A stretch of 64,000 nucleotides of DNA, from the NCBI RefSeq assembly GCF_004217145.1, contig NZ_SHKR01000002.1, forward strand, positions 62,001-126,000, given 5' to 3'. The position numbers were made by a program, and so were the translations under genes. Positions 44,799-53,740 of the stretch are shown here, piece after piece (the first letter of the stretch is position 1; every line of letters starts with the position of its first letter). The notes below the pieces were generated by a model. It saw only the letters and a list, made by a program, of their open reading frames with translations. It ran no database searches and was not told where the DNA came from. The stretch is from Kribbella rubisoli (GTDB lineage Bacteria > Actinomycetota > Actinomycetes > Propionibacteriales > Kribbellaceae).

Positions 44799-46145
44799 TC
44801 ACAGGCTGCGGTCGGAGACTGTGCCGGCGGCGCGACCATCGGTCCGCGAGCCCGCCGAGAGCAGCAGGTCGCTGAGTGACAGGTCGTTGGCGCTGCTCAG
44901 GGCCAGATTGGCTGCCGCCACCGCAGCGGGCGTGACGAATGGGTTGGGTACGGCGACTGCGAACATGTCGGCGGCCTGCGCGGCCGCGACGCCGTGTGCA
45001 GTGTCCTCGACAGCGATCGCTGCTGAACCGGGTACGCCGATCCGCTCCAAGGCCAACTGGTAGATCGCCGGATCGGGCTTGTGCTTCGCGACCTCGTCGC
45101 CGGTGATGATCTCGTCGAACAGCTTGACTGCATCGACCCGCTCCAGGTGGCCGACGACCCAGCTCCGCGGTGAACTGCTCGCGATCGCGACCTGAAGCCC
45201 CAGCTCCCGAGCCGACGAGATCCAATCCCGGATCCCCGGCCGGAAGTCGAGGTCGGCGTGCATCCGGTCCCGATGGGCGAGCCGGCGGGCCTGACTCTCG
45301 GCGCGGTCGAACCCGCTCCCGACGGCCGCCGCGAGTACGGCGTACCGGTCCTCGCTGACGTCTCCGCCGTGTCCCGGCCAGAAGCCGTCGAGGTCGAGCT
45401 CGAGACCGTGGTACGCCCACTCGGTCTGCCAGCTCTCGACCATCGTCGTCTCGGTGTCCATCAGCAGGCCGTCGAAGTCGAACACGATCGCCTGTACGTC
45501 GGTCGGCACCAGCCGTGCCGCGAGCCGGTGGATCTGCGTCTCGCTCAGTCCGAGCCAGGCGAGGTACCTGCGGACCCCGCCGTAGCGCTCGTCGACGTAC
45601 GAGAGCGACCCGAGGATCGTGTCCGGATGCGATCGGGAGAGGGCCGGCGCATCCTGCAGGCCGAGGTTCGTCTCGCTGATCGCGTAATCGGCGGCAATAT
45701 CCGAGCGGGGTACGCCGACGAGGTCGAGCAGCAACGCGACCGTCAGCCCGGTCCGGTCCTTGCCGGACTTGCAATGTACGACGACCGGCTGATCCGCCGG
45801 TGCCTCGGCGATTGCGGTGAAGATCCTGCCGACGTGGGCCGCGTTCCGGGTCAGGCTGTTGCGGTAGACGTCGACCAGCCCGGGCTCGGCGGCCGGATCA
45901 CGAGTCGCCTCGGCCGCCGGGTCGATCCACGGGATCCGTTGGTATACCAAATCTCCGGCCAGCGGATGTGGTTGCTTCAACTCCCAATCGGACCGCAGAT
46001 CGAGCACGAGCCCGGCGCCCACCTCCTCGAACGCAGGCAGGCCGGTGGCGTCGATGCACTCACTGCGGAGCAGAGCCCGCGCACGTGTCGGTACGCCGTA
46101 CCGCGTCGGAAGTCCGCCAATGTCACGCGCATTCGGGCTCCACAT
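44799..46145 (-). CDS. Tyrosine/serine phosphatase fused to a HAD hydrolase
   Basis: A 448-residue two-domain protein. Residues 1-212 are a bacterial protein tyrosine/serine phosphatase with P-loop HCKSGKDRTG (Cys125, Arg131). Residues 217-448 are a HAD phosphatase of the beta-phosphoglucomutase/sugar-phosphatase subgroup: FDFDG (nucleophile Asp223, Asp225), SSS (motif II), HKPDP (motif III) and VEDTAHG (motif IV). Both catalytic sets look intact. The fusion could dephosphorylate a protein or phosphoinositide-like lipid plus a sugar phosphate. It is followed downstream by copy A of the palindromic element. Confidence 0.88.
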   Translation of the reverse strand: MWSPNARDIGGLPTRYGVPTRARALLRSECIDATGLPAFEEVGAGLVLDLRSDWELKQPHPLAGDLVYQRIPWIDPAAEATRDPAAEPGLVDVYRNSLTRNAAHVGRIFTAIAEAPADQPVVVHCKSGKDRTGLTVALLLDLVGVPRSDIAADYAISETNLGLQDAPALSRSHPDTILGSLSYVDERYGGVRRYLAWLGLSETQIHRLAARLVPTDVQAIVFDFDGLLMDTETTMVESWQTEWAYHGLELDLDGFWPGHGGDVSEDRYAVLAAAVGSGFDRAESQARRLAHRDRMHADLDFRPGIRDWISSARELGLQVAIASSSPRSWVVGHLERVDAVKLFDEIITGDEVAKHKPDPAIYQLALERIGVPGSAAIAVEDTAHGVAAAQAADMFAVAVPNPFVTPAAVAAANLALSSANDLSLSDLLLSAGSRTDGRAAGTVSDRSL

Positions 46146-46150
46146 ACCTG

Positions 46151-47491
46151 TCAGCTTAGGGGGTGTCCGGTGGACACCCCCTGGACAATGCCTCCTAGAG
46201 ACTCGAAATCGTGCCAGGTTCCGTCGAAAGCCTTGTGGTGTAAGGCGGAATCCATGCCGACCGCGAACACGTCGATCCGGCCCGGTCCCGAGGAGACCAC
46301 CGAACCGGCTGGTTGCGGACGGCGCTGTACGGCGGCCGGTTCGAGCCAGCCGGCCAGCGCGGCGATATTCATCCGGAGGATCTCCGCGGCCAGCGACCAG
46401 TCGATGAAGTTCAACGTGTCGTTGGCGGAGTGGATGTGGCCGTTCGCACTGTCCGCCCCCTCGATCGTCAGAACCGCTGGTATACCAGCGTTGATGAACG
46501 GGACGTGGTCGCTGGCGAACGGGTTCAGCGACGTCTCGACCGTCAACCCCGTGTACGTCGCAGCCGCGGTCGACAGGTCCGCGATCTGACTCGACGACAC
46601 CGGTGCGCCCTCCAGCAGAACACCTTCAGCGGCCGAGTTTTTCGTCCCGATCATGTCCATGTTGAGTACGGCGCGGACCCGTGACCGCTCCGCCGGCGGC
46701 AGCGCTGCGACGTACTGCTTGCTGCCGAACAGACCCTCCTCCTCGCCACCGAAGAGGATCAGCCTGATGTCGTGCTGCCAAAGCCGCGTCGACAGGAGCC
46801 GGCCGAGCTCGAGCACGCCGGCCGAACCGCTGCCGTTGTCGTCCGCACCTGGAGCCGCCGCGGCCGGACCGCCCGCGATGTTGATCGAGTCCAGATGCGC
46901 GGTGACGATCACCAACTGCCGATTGCTGCCGGCACCGGCCCGATCGCCGATCAGGTCCGCCGAGTGACCCGCGCCGACAGTGATCGGCGTCCGCGTCACT
47001 TGGTAGCCGAGGGCAACCATTCGGTCCGACGCGAAGTCCATCGCCTGCGTGAACGTCGTACTCAGCGAATGCCTGGTCGGCAGGCTCGCCAGCCAGGTCA
47101 GGTCGTTCTGGTACGACGTCGTGGACACGGCGCCGACCAGATCCGCGACGGCCGGGTCGACCCGCGCCGCGGAGGCCTTCGGATGGTCGACGATCGTCGT
47201 GTTCGGGCGGAGCGCTTCGATCCGCCAGTGGTGGTTGGATCGCCGACGGGGTCTGTCGGCCGACGAGATGACCAGATGCCGGCCGTGATCGAGCAGCAGC
47301 GTGACATCGGGGTAGTCGTCCTGGAAACTCCGGCCCACCTGCGTCACCAGCAGCAGACCGGGAACGGTTCGGGAGGCCCGGCCGAGGCGTTGTTCGGCCG
47401 GGACCCAGAGGAGGGTCTTGTCCCCGAACCGTGCGGACCGCGCGCCGTCGGCGGCGTCCGCGGTCGGTACGACGAGATAGCGCACATTCAT
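46151..47491 (-). CDS. M28 aminopeptidase with a single C-terminal PLL lectin blade
   Basis: A 446-residue protein. An N-terminal region of unknown fold (1-150) precedes the M28 zinc peptidase with ligands His199 (TAHLD), Asp217 (GADDNGSG), Glu250/251 (GGEEEG), Asp279 (NMDMIG) and His354 (GHIHSAND). Residues 396-434 ([24 protein letters not shown]) match one blade of the propeller in the neighbouring M43 protease. No signal peptide is seen. The ATG overlaps the TGA of the small upstream gene (ATGA). Likely trims peptides released by the M43 enzyme (inference). Confidence 0.88.
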   Translation of the reverse strand: MNVRYLVVPTADAADGARSARFGDKTLLWVPAEQRLGRASRTVPGLLLVTQVGRSFQDDYPDVTLLLDHGRHLVISSADRPRRRSNHHWRIEALRPNTTIVDHPKASAARVDPAVADLVGAVSTTSYQNDLTWLASLPTRHSLSTTFTQAMDFASDRMVALGYQVTRTPITVGAGHSADLIGDRAGAGSNRQLVIVTAHLDSINIAGGPAAAAPGADDNGSGSAGVLELGRLLSTRLWQHDIRLILFGGEEEGLFGSKQYVAALPPAERSRVRAVLNMDMIGTKNSAAEGVLLEGAPVSSSQIADLSTAAATYTGLTVETSLNPFASDHVPFINAGIPAVLTIEGADSANGHIHSANDTLNFIDWSLAAEILRMNIAALAGWLEPAAVQRRPQPAGSVVSSGPGRIDVFAVGMDSALHHKAFDGTWHDFESLGGIVQGVSTGHPLS

Positions 47492-47781
47492 TGTTGGTCC
47501 TGCCAAGCAATCTCGAGTCGATCGGGCGCCGAGGACACGATCCGCCCGGTCCCGTCCGGCAGTTGCAGGTGGCCGGTGGTGTCCCAGCGGCCCGGCGGAC
47601 CGGGGGAGGGGGCGTCACCGCGGCCGATCTGCAGCGGTACGAACGTCCCGTCCGGGCGGAACTCCACCCCCCGCCGGCCACGGGCCGGCGGGAAGGCGAA
47701 GTCGTCGTGGCGGTAGACGCTGATCCCGTCGTGGTCCTCCTCGAAGGAATGCGTCCAGCGTCCGGTCGGCGTGGTGGTCAG
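47488..47781 (-). CDS. 97-residue protein of the protease unit, apparent CTG start
   Basis: The frame between the two protease genes encodes a protein-like sequence ([31 protein letters not shown]) that ends in [17 protein letters not shown], resembling the start of a PLL blade. No ATG, GTG or TTG is available after the M43 stop. A CTG at 47781-47779 overlaps that stop (CTGA) behind AAGGGGTGAA, matching the GTGA/ATGA couplings elsewhere. Its own stop overlaps the M28 start. The family is not recognised. Confidence 0.6.
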   Translation of the reverse strand: MTTTPTGRWTHSFEEDHDGISVYRHDDFAFPPARGRRGVEFRPDGTFVPLQIGRGDAPSPGPPGRWDTTGHLQLPDGTGRIVSSAPDRLEIAWQDQQ

Positions 47782-50096
47782 ATCTTCACCCCTTGCCCGA
47801 TCGAGGCGGGGGAGTCCGGGACGGTCACCTTGAAGTCGCTGATAACTCCGCCGAGCCCTTCGTACCCGGTGACCGACGGTCCCCAGCTCGAGCCGTCCCA
47901 CCACTTGTGGTAGAGCTGCTTGTCGGTGCCGGTGACGAAAACGTCCAGCCGGTTGGTGTCCCACGAGACCACACGCGGCTCGTCGGTGCAGATCCCGCCC
48001 ATGTACTCGTACCCCGTGACGCTCGGCCCCCAGGAGGATCCGTCCCACCACTTGTGGTAGAGAGCGAAGTCGGTTCCGAGCAGGAAGACGTCGAGGCGGT
48101 CCGAGCCCCACGAGACCACGGTCGGCGCCGTCGTACACACGCCGCCCATGTACTCGTATCCGCTCCACGACGAGCCGTCCCACCACTTGTGGTAGAGCGC
48201 GGAGTCGGTGCCGATGACGAACAGGTCGAGCCGGTTCTCACCCCACGCCACCACGCGCGGCGGTGATGCGCAGACGCCGCCGAGGTATTCGTAACCGTTC
48301 CAGGACGAGCCGTCCCACCACTTGTGGTAGACCGCGTTGTCGGTCCCGAGGACGAACGCATCCAGCCGATCAGGGCCCCAGGCAACTACTTCGGGCGGGC
48401 TCATGCAGACCCCGCCGAGGTATTCGTAACCGTTCCAGGACGAGCCGTCCCACCACTTGTGGTACAACGCCCGGTCGGTCCCGAGCACGAAGGCATCCAG
48501 CCGGTCGGGGCCCCAGGTCGCGAGCCGCGGCGGACTCATGCAGACGCCGCCGAGGTACTCGTACCCGGTGGCGGACGGTCCCCAGTTCGAGCCGTCCCAC
48601 CACTTGTGGTACAGCGCGTGGTCGGTACCGAGGACGAACGCGTCCAGCCGGTTCGGACCCCAGGACGCGACTTCAGGAGCGCTCATACAGATACCACCCA
48701 TGTACTCGTAACCGGCGACGGACGGTCCCCAGGCCGATCCGTTCCACCACTTGTGATACATCGCCAGGTCGGTGCCGAGGACGAACGCGTCCAGCCGGTT
48801 CGCGCCCCACGACACGATCGAGCCGGCCGGTTCCGGCGTACCGCCCGAGCCGAAGTCCGGCAGGTCCTTGCGGACGGTGTCCAGCGTCGCCTGCATCCGC
48901 GCCACCTGGTCGGTGGTGAACATGACCATGCCGCGGTCGTCGGTGTAGTCCATGTAGTCGTAGAACAGGTCGCCGTTCGGCCCGTTGCTACACGTGACGT
49001 GCGGGAACGCCGGTACGCCGAAGTTCGGGCCGGCCGCGTTCGGGGTGTCGGCGCACTCGTCGGAACCGCTGCAGCCGCTGCCGTCGTCGCCCCAGATGTG
49101 GAACAGGTTCAGGTAGTGCCCGACCTCGTGCGTCGTCGTCCGGCCGAGGTCGAACGGCGCCGCCGCCGTACCGTTCGTGCCGAACCCGCTGTGCAGGATG
49201 ACCACGCCGTCGGTGTTCGCCGGACCGCCGGGGAACTGTGCGTACCCGAGCAGGCCTCCGCCGAGCTGGCAGACCCAGATGTTCAGGTAGTTGGCGGGGT
49301 CCCATGGGTCGATGCCGCCGGTCGCCGACGACTTGACCTTGTCGTCGGTGCCGAAGCTCGCCGTACTGGTCTGGGTCCGGGTGACACCTGTCGTCGGGTT
49401 CCCGTTCGGATCCTCGGTCGCCAGGAAGAACTCCACCCGCGAGTCCGCGATCAGCCCGCTGAACACACTCGGCACGATGCTGGTGTCCGGGTTGGTGGCG
49501 CGGTAGTCGCGGTTCAGTACGTCGATCTGGCTGTCGATCTGCGCCTGCGAGATGTTCTGCGCGTTGGTGTTCCAGACGACGTGGACGACACACGGGATGC
49601 GAGCGACCCCGGTGAATCGTTCCTCGCGGGAGACGTAGACCATCGTCGCGGTTTCGAGGGCCGACCGCGCCGCGGCGTACGCCGGGTTGGTCGACAGCAG
49701 TCTGCGGTGTACGTCCATCACGCCGCACTGCCTGCGGTTCGGGAGCTCAGTTTGCCCGCCGGTGTCCGTGGCGCCGCTCATACCGGCACCACTGGCCTGC
49801 CCGCCGCCTGCCATCCCCGCGCCTGCAGGCGATCCGCCGGCGTTCATCTCCGCTGCGGGCGATCCGCCGCCGCCCATGTCGGCTGCCGGTGACCCGCCGC
49901 CGCCCATGTCTGCCGCGGGCGATCCGCCGCCGCTCATCGTCGTACTGCTCGAGGCCGGTGCCCCGGTCATCGGCATGCCGTCCGCCGCGGGCTGTCCGTT
50001 AGCGGCGTGCCCGTTCTGCTCGGTCGCCGGTGCCTCACCCGGCATCCGGTCGTCGTCCCGGTGCTTGTCCGCTCGCCCGTTGGCCTTCCTCGGCAT
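47778..50096 (-). CDS. M43 metalloprotease with seven-bladed PLL-type lectin propeller
   Basis: A 772-residue protein. Residues 55-115 are low-complexity [13 protein letters not shown] repeats. RRQCG (Cys124) resembles the cysteine switch of ulilysin-like pappalysins. The zinc site is [11 protein letters not shown] (323-333), with the Met-turn at YMDY (Met382). Residues 424-750 hold seven repeats with W(G/D)..RLD.F..GTD..(M/L)(Y)HKWW, the number needed to close a propeller of the Photorhabdus lectin type, which binds sugars. No signal peptide is visible, unusual for an M43 enzyme. The ATG at 50096 follows GGGAG; an open frame to 50228 has no such site. First gene of the unit. Confidence 0.9.
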   Translation of the reverse strand: MPRKANGRADKHRDDDRMPGEAPATEQNGHAANGQPAADGMPMTGAPASSSTTMSGGGSPAADMGGGGSPAADMGGGGSPAAEMNAGGSPAGAGMAGGGQASGAGMSGATDTGGQTELPNRRQCGVMDVHRRLLSTNPAYAAARSALETATMVYVSREERFTGVARIPCVVHVVWNTNAQNISQAQIDSQIDVLNRDYRATNPDTSIVPSVFSGLIADSRVEFFLATEDPNGNPTTGVTRTQTSTASFGTDDKVKSSATGGIDPWDPANYLNIWVCQLGGGLLGYAQFPGGPANTDGVVILHSGFGTNGTAAAPFDLGRTTTHEVGHYLNLFHIWGDDGSGCSGSDECADTPNAAGPNFGVPAFPHVTCSNGPNGDLFYDYMDYTDDRGMVMFTTDQVARMQATLDTVRKDLPDFGSGGTPEPAGSIVSWGANRLDAFVLGTDLAMYHKWWNGSAWGPSVAGYEYMGGICMSAPEVASWGPNRLDAFVLGTDHALYHKWWDGSNWGPSATGYEYLGGVCMSPPRLATWGPDRLDAFVLGTDRALYHKWWDGSSWNGYEYLGGVCMSPPEVVAWGPDRLDAFVLGTDNAVYHKWWDGSSWNGYEYLGGVCASPPRVVAWGENRLDLFVIGTDSALYHKWWDGSSWSGYEYMGGVCTTAPTVVSWGSDRLDVFLLGTDFALYHKWWDGSSWGPSVTGYEYMGGICTDEPRVVSWDTNRLDVFVTGTDKQLYHKWWDGSSWGPSVTGYEGLGGVISDFKVTVPDSPASIGQGVKI
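47892..48758. repeat. Seven near-identical DNA repeats encoding propeller blades
   Basis: The words ccgtcccaccacttgtggta and close variants start near 47892, 48040, 48175, 48310, 48444, 48592 and 48739, that is every 135 or 147 bases (45 or 49 codons). The high identity at the DNA level suggests recent duplication or homogenisation of blades within the M43 protease gene. Confidence 0.85.
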
Positions 50097-50338
50097 CTCT
50101 CCCCCTTCCGGCGGGGGCGCACGGGCAGGTCGACGTACACGCGCCGAACCGAGAAGATTCACCCCCAGCGCACCCCTCGACCGAAGACGGTCCCTACCGC
50201 CTTCCCCCACCGAACAGTCGGCCCCCAAGTCACTGTTCTGCGTTTCACCTTGCTCCGTTCACCGCGCGCACACAACCCTTCGTGGCAAGACATTCGGATC
50301 TGGCCGGCCTCGATTTGTCTACAGTGCAGGATTGACCC

Positions 50339-50881
50339 ATGCAGCGTGAGAAATCGGTCCCGTTCGAGGTGCGTGCTCATCGTGGGTTGGTCTCGGTCCG
50401 GGTGGTGCCGAACGACGACCCGTGGGCCTCGGGCCACCAACTCGTCGTACCCGGTCTGAACGCCGAGGCGTTCCGCGGCTTCCCGATCTGCACGGCGTCG
50501 ATCAGGTACCACGGCCACGGAATCAACGCGATCATGGGCTGGATCCAGGTCGTCTCGCGCGGGTCCGAGGTGTCGGTCGATCTCCCGCCGAATCTCGACG
50601 CGACCGATCCGTTCTACGCGCACGGCTACCTGCCGACATTCTTCGACGCGCCCGCGAACCCCGACCATCCCGACGGCACGTGGCGCGCCGACACGTTCCT
50701 CGTCGTCGTACCCGACGTGATCCACTCGCGCCACGTCGTCCCGATCGCCGCCTTCACCTGGGGCTACGAACTACGCTCCGGCCGCCCGACCCTCCTCGAC
50801 GTCGCCGCTCTACCGCCGGCCAATTGGGCCGGCCACCGCGAGGTACTCACCGCGAAGCACCCGAGCTGGACCTTCGACTAG
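50339..50881 (+). CDS. Conserved-looking protein of unknown function
   Basis: A 180-residue protein without signal peptide or membrane segments. It has balanced composition and structured segments (GINAIMGWIQVVSRG, FFDAPANPDHPDG, HVVPIAAFTWGYELR), so it is likely real. The family is not recognised. The ATG at 50339 is divergent from the M43 gene, with a 242-base spacer. Its TAG shares CTAG with the stop of the convergent acetyltransferase. Confidence 0.7.
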   Translation: MQREKSVPFEVRAHRGLVSVRVVPNDDPWASGHQLVVPGLNAEAFRGFPICTASIRYHGHGINAIMGWIQVVSRGSEVSVDLPPNLDATDPFYAHGYLPTFFDAPANPDHPDGTWRADTFLVVVPDVIHSRHVVPIAAFTWGYELRSGRPTLLDVAALPPANWAGHREVLTAKHPSWTFD

Positions 50882-51852
50882 AGGACCCGCTCCCAGATCG
50901 TGCGTTGGGCGACCGGGCGGAAACCGAGTTTGGCGTTGACCGCGATCATCGGGGCGTTCTCCGGCGCGTTCCAGGTGTGCATCACGGCGGGGCCGGTCTG
51001 GATCGCTCGCAGGTTCGGTGCCTTCACCGCGATACCGAGCCCGTGGCCGCGGTGGGTACGCCGTACGTAGGTGTCGTACTGGTTGAGCCGCTCCGGGGTT
51101 TCCGGCGTACCGCCCATCTGCGTGTACGCCGCGAGCTCGCCGGTCGCGGTGTGCACGGCCGCCGTGGTGTAGGTGAACCGCCCTTGAGCAACGCGCCGAG
51201 CCTCAGCGTCCCGCACGAGCTCCGCCGTCCACCGCACCGGCTCGTCCGTGCGATCGCCGGTCGGCACGTCCTCGCTCATCCCACTCAACAACTCCACAAA
51301 CTGCTCGAGCCACTCATCCGGCGCGTGCTCACGCCACTGCACCAGCTCGTACCCGTCGACCGGCCGCTCCAACGCCGTCACGTCGATCGGCAACTCCACC
51401 ACCTGATGCAACTCCGCATGCTTCTTCTCGAACCCCCGAGCCCGAGCAAATGCCGTCCCGGCGCTCTCACCCGTCACCGGATCGCCGGCCAGATTGGTCC
51501 CCGAAACAATCCGCCGCCCCTCAGCCCGCACCCGCTCCACCGCGACGTCCAGCAACCTGCTAGCAACCCCACGCCGCCGGTACTCCGGCACAACCGCCAG
51601 CTCGACATCAACCGTGTCGGTGTTCCCCACCAACCACCAATCCAGCCAAGCCACCCCAAGCCAGTCGTCCCCCTCGACCAGCCCGATTCCCTCGGCCCGC
51701 ACATCAGCATGGGTCCCCGCCATCAGAACCCGAGCCTCCTCCACTCCCAGCCCGACCGGGAACTCCAGTTCCTCCCGCCGAACCCCGAACTTCACCTCGT
51801 AGAACCGCCGGAACAGCTCGGGATCCCGCCCATCAACCCAGATAATCTCCAC
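50878..51852 (-). CDS. GNAT acetyltransferase with two GNAT domains
   Basis: A 324-residue protein. The first domain (1-155) has the acetyl-CoA loop in VVPEYRRRGVASRLL. The second (165-324) has VRRTHRGHGLGIAVK, the same loop pattern. Both Q/RxxGxG/A motifs look usable. The acceptor is unknown; small amines or antibiotics are typical. The stop codon overlaps that of the plus-strand neighbour in CTAG. Confidence 0.88.
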   Translation of the reverse strand: MEIIWVDGRDPELFRRFYEVKFGVRREELEFPVGLGVEEARVLMAGTHADVRAEGIGLVEGDDWLGVAWLDWWLVGNTDTVDVELAVVPEYRRRGVASRLLDVAVERVRAEGRRIVSGTNLAGDPVTGESAGTAFARARGFEKKHAELHQVVELPIDVTALERPVDGYELVQWREHAPDEWLEQFVELLSGMSEDVPTGDRTDEPVRWTAELVRDAEARRVAQGRFTYTTAAVHTATGELAAYTQMGGTPETPERLNQYDTYVRRTHRGHGLGIAVKAPNLRAIQTGPAVMHTWNAPENAPMIAVNAKLGFRPVAQRTIWERVL

Positions 51853-51877
51853 GTGGGCACCCTAGGTGCCCGGCGGG

Positions 51878-52756
51878 CTAATGGTGGGGGCGGAGGGCTC
51901 GGTTGGCGGCGGGTTCGGCTATTTGGGTGCGGAAGGGGTGGGAGGGGTAGACGCCGAGGACGCGGACCTCGACCGAGAAGAATGCGAGTTCTTCCAGGGC
52001 CAGGGCGACGTTCGGGTCTTCTGGGTGGCCCTCGATGTCGGCGTAGAACTGGGTCGCGAAGAACATGCCGCCTAGCTGATACGACTCCAGCTTGGTCATG
52101 TTCACGCTGTTGGTGGCGAACCCGCCGAGCGCCTTGTAGAGAGCGGCCGACACGTTCCGCACGCGGTACACGAAGCTGGTGATGACAGGACCTGAACCGA
52201 CCGGCGGCACCTCGGGCTCGCGGGAGAGGACGAGGAAGCGGGTCGTGTTGTGGTGCTCGTCCTCGACGTCGGACGCCAGGGTCTCCAGCTCGTACAGCTC
52301 GGCGGCCGCCCGGGGCGAGAGGGACGCGACAGTCGGGTCGGCCAGCTCCGAGACCTCCCGAGCCGCACCGGCGGTGTCATCCGCAACGACAGTCGACCAG
52401 CCGTGTTCGCGGATGATCTTCCGGCACTGCCCGAGCGCGTGTACGTGGCTGCGAACGGTCCGGATCTGGTCCAGCGTCGTGCCAGGAGTCCCCAGCAGCT
52501 GGAAGTGGATCGGCAGGAAGTACTCGCCGACGATGTGCAGCCCGGACTCCGGCAGCAGGTGGTGGATGTCCGCGACCCGGCCGGCGATCGAGTTGTCCAC
52601 CGGGATCATCGCGAGCCCGGCGCGCCCGCTGCTCACTGCCTCGAGCGCGTCCTCGAACGTCGTACAAGGCAGCTGCTCGCGGTCCGGGAACATCTCGGTG
52701 CACGCCATCGCTGAATTCGCGCCTGGCTCACCCTGATAAGCGATCGGTCCGTCCAC
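51878..52756 (-). CDS. pheA: Prephenate dehydratase
   Basis: A 292-residue enzyme converting prephenate to phenylpyruvate in phenylalanine synthesis. The catalytic domain starts IAYQGEPGANS and carries the HNTTRFLVL motif. The C-terminal ACT domain has KLESYQLGGMFFATQFYAD, where phenylalanine binds for feedback control. Start GTG at 52756. Confidence 0.95.
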   Translation of the reverse strand: MDGPIAYQGEPGANSAMACTEMFPDREQLPCTTFEDALEAVSSGRAGLAMIPVDNSIAGRVADIHHLLPESGLHIVGEYFLPIHFQLLGTPGTTLDQIRTVRSHVHALGQCRKIIREHGWSTVVADDTAGAAREVSELADPTVASLSPRAAAELYELETLASDVEDEHHNTTRFLVLSREPEVPPVGSGPVITSFVYRVRNVSAALYKALGGFATNSVNMTKLESYQLGGMFFATQFYADIEGHPEDPNVALALEELAFFSVEVRVLGVYPSHPFRTQIAEPAANRALRPHH

Positions 52757-52795
52757 GATCTACCAGCCTAGACCCACCGCATCTCACCAGCCGGA

Positions 52796-53593
52796 TCAGG
52801 TGTCCGTCTTACGGACCTTCTCGGGCGCGCCGGTGACCGCGCGACCCTCGAGCGACTTGGCCTTGGTGGCGTACATGTCGATGTACTCCTGCCCCGACAA
52901 CTCCATGATCTTGTACATGATCTCGTCGGTGACGGCCCGCAGGATGAGCCGATCGCTCTCCATCCCCTCGTACCGCGAGAAGTCCAGCGGCTCGCCGAAC
53001 TTCACCGTCGGCGACGCGAACGACGCAACGACCTTCCCGGGCGGAGCCACCACATCGGTCCCGATCACGCCGCACGGGATCACCGGCACCTTGGCCTCCA
53101 GCGCGAGCCGGGCCACGCCTGTGCGCCCCTTGTACAGCCGCCCGTCGTGCGAGCGCGTGCCCTCGGGGTAGATCCCGAACAGCTCGCCGCGCTCGAGCAC
53201 CTTCATCCCGGCCCGCATCGCGCCTTCGGACGCCGATCCGCCGGACCGGTCGATCGGCACCTGGCCGGTGCCCTTGAAGAACCCGCGCTGGAACCGGCCC
53301 TTGATCCCGGCCCCGGTGAAGTAGTCGGACTTCGCGACGAACGTGACCCGGCGGCGCAGCGCCAGCGGCATGAAGATCCAGTCGGAGTACGAGAGGTGGT
53401 TGCTGGCGATGATCGCCGCGCCGGTCTCCGGGATGTTCTCGGCGCCGAGCACGTTCGGCCGGAAGATGCGCTTGACCGGCGGACCGACCAGCACGTTCTT
53501 CAGCACCCAGTAGATGCCCTTGCCGTCGCCGTCGCCGGCATCCACGACCGCAGGGTCCGGCTCCCGCCGCGGCGACTGTGCCGGTTCCGTCAT
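52796..53593 (-). CDS. 1-acyl-glycerol-3-phosphate acyltransferase (PlsC family)
   Basis: A 265-residue acyltransferase with the HxxxxD motif NHLSYSD and the phosphate-binding YPEGTRS. It adds the second acyl chain in phospholipid synthesis or a related acyl transfer. The ATG at 53593 is chosen over an upstream alternative at 53623. It is not in an obvious operon; a 39-base gap separates it from pheA. Confidence 0.9.
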   Translation of the reverse strand: MTEPAQSPRREPDPAVVDAGDGDGKGIYWVLKNVLVGPPVKRIFRPNVLGAENIPETGAAIIASNHLSYSDWIFMPLALRRRVTFVAKSDYFTGAGIKGRFQRGFFKGTGQVPIDRSGGSASEGAMRAGMKVLERGELFGIYPEGTRSHDGRLYKGRTGVARLALEAKVPVIPCGVIGTDVVAPPGKVVASFASPTVKFGEPLDFSRYEGMESDRLILRAVTDEIMYKIMELSGQEYIDMYATKAKSLEGRAVTGAPEKVRKTDT

Positions 53594-53740
53594 CGAAATC
53601 CTTTCCTCACGTTCCCCGACCACTCATGATGCCGCACCGCGACCCGATTGGCCCGTACGTCGCCACGCGGGAACTCCTCACATCCGCCGCCGGAGGTTCG
53701 TAAGCTGCTGACGACACCGTCGCCCAGGTGGGGGAGAACC

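Noticed and set aside
47892..48758. Repeats as a mobile or recombination element
   Set aside because: They stay in frame within the M43 protease and each encodes one propeller blade, so they are coding repeats.
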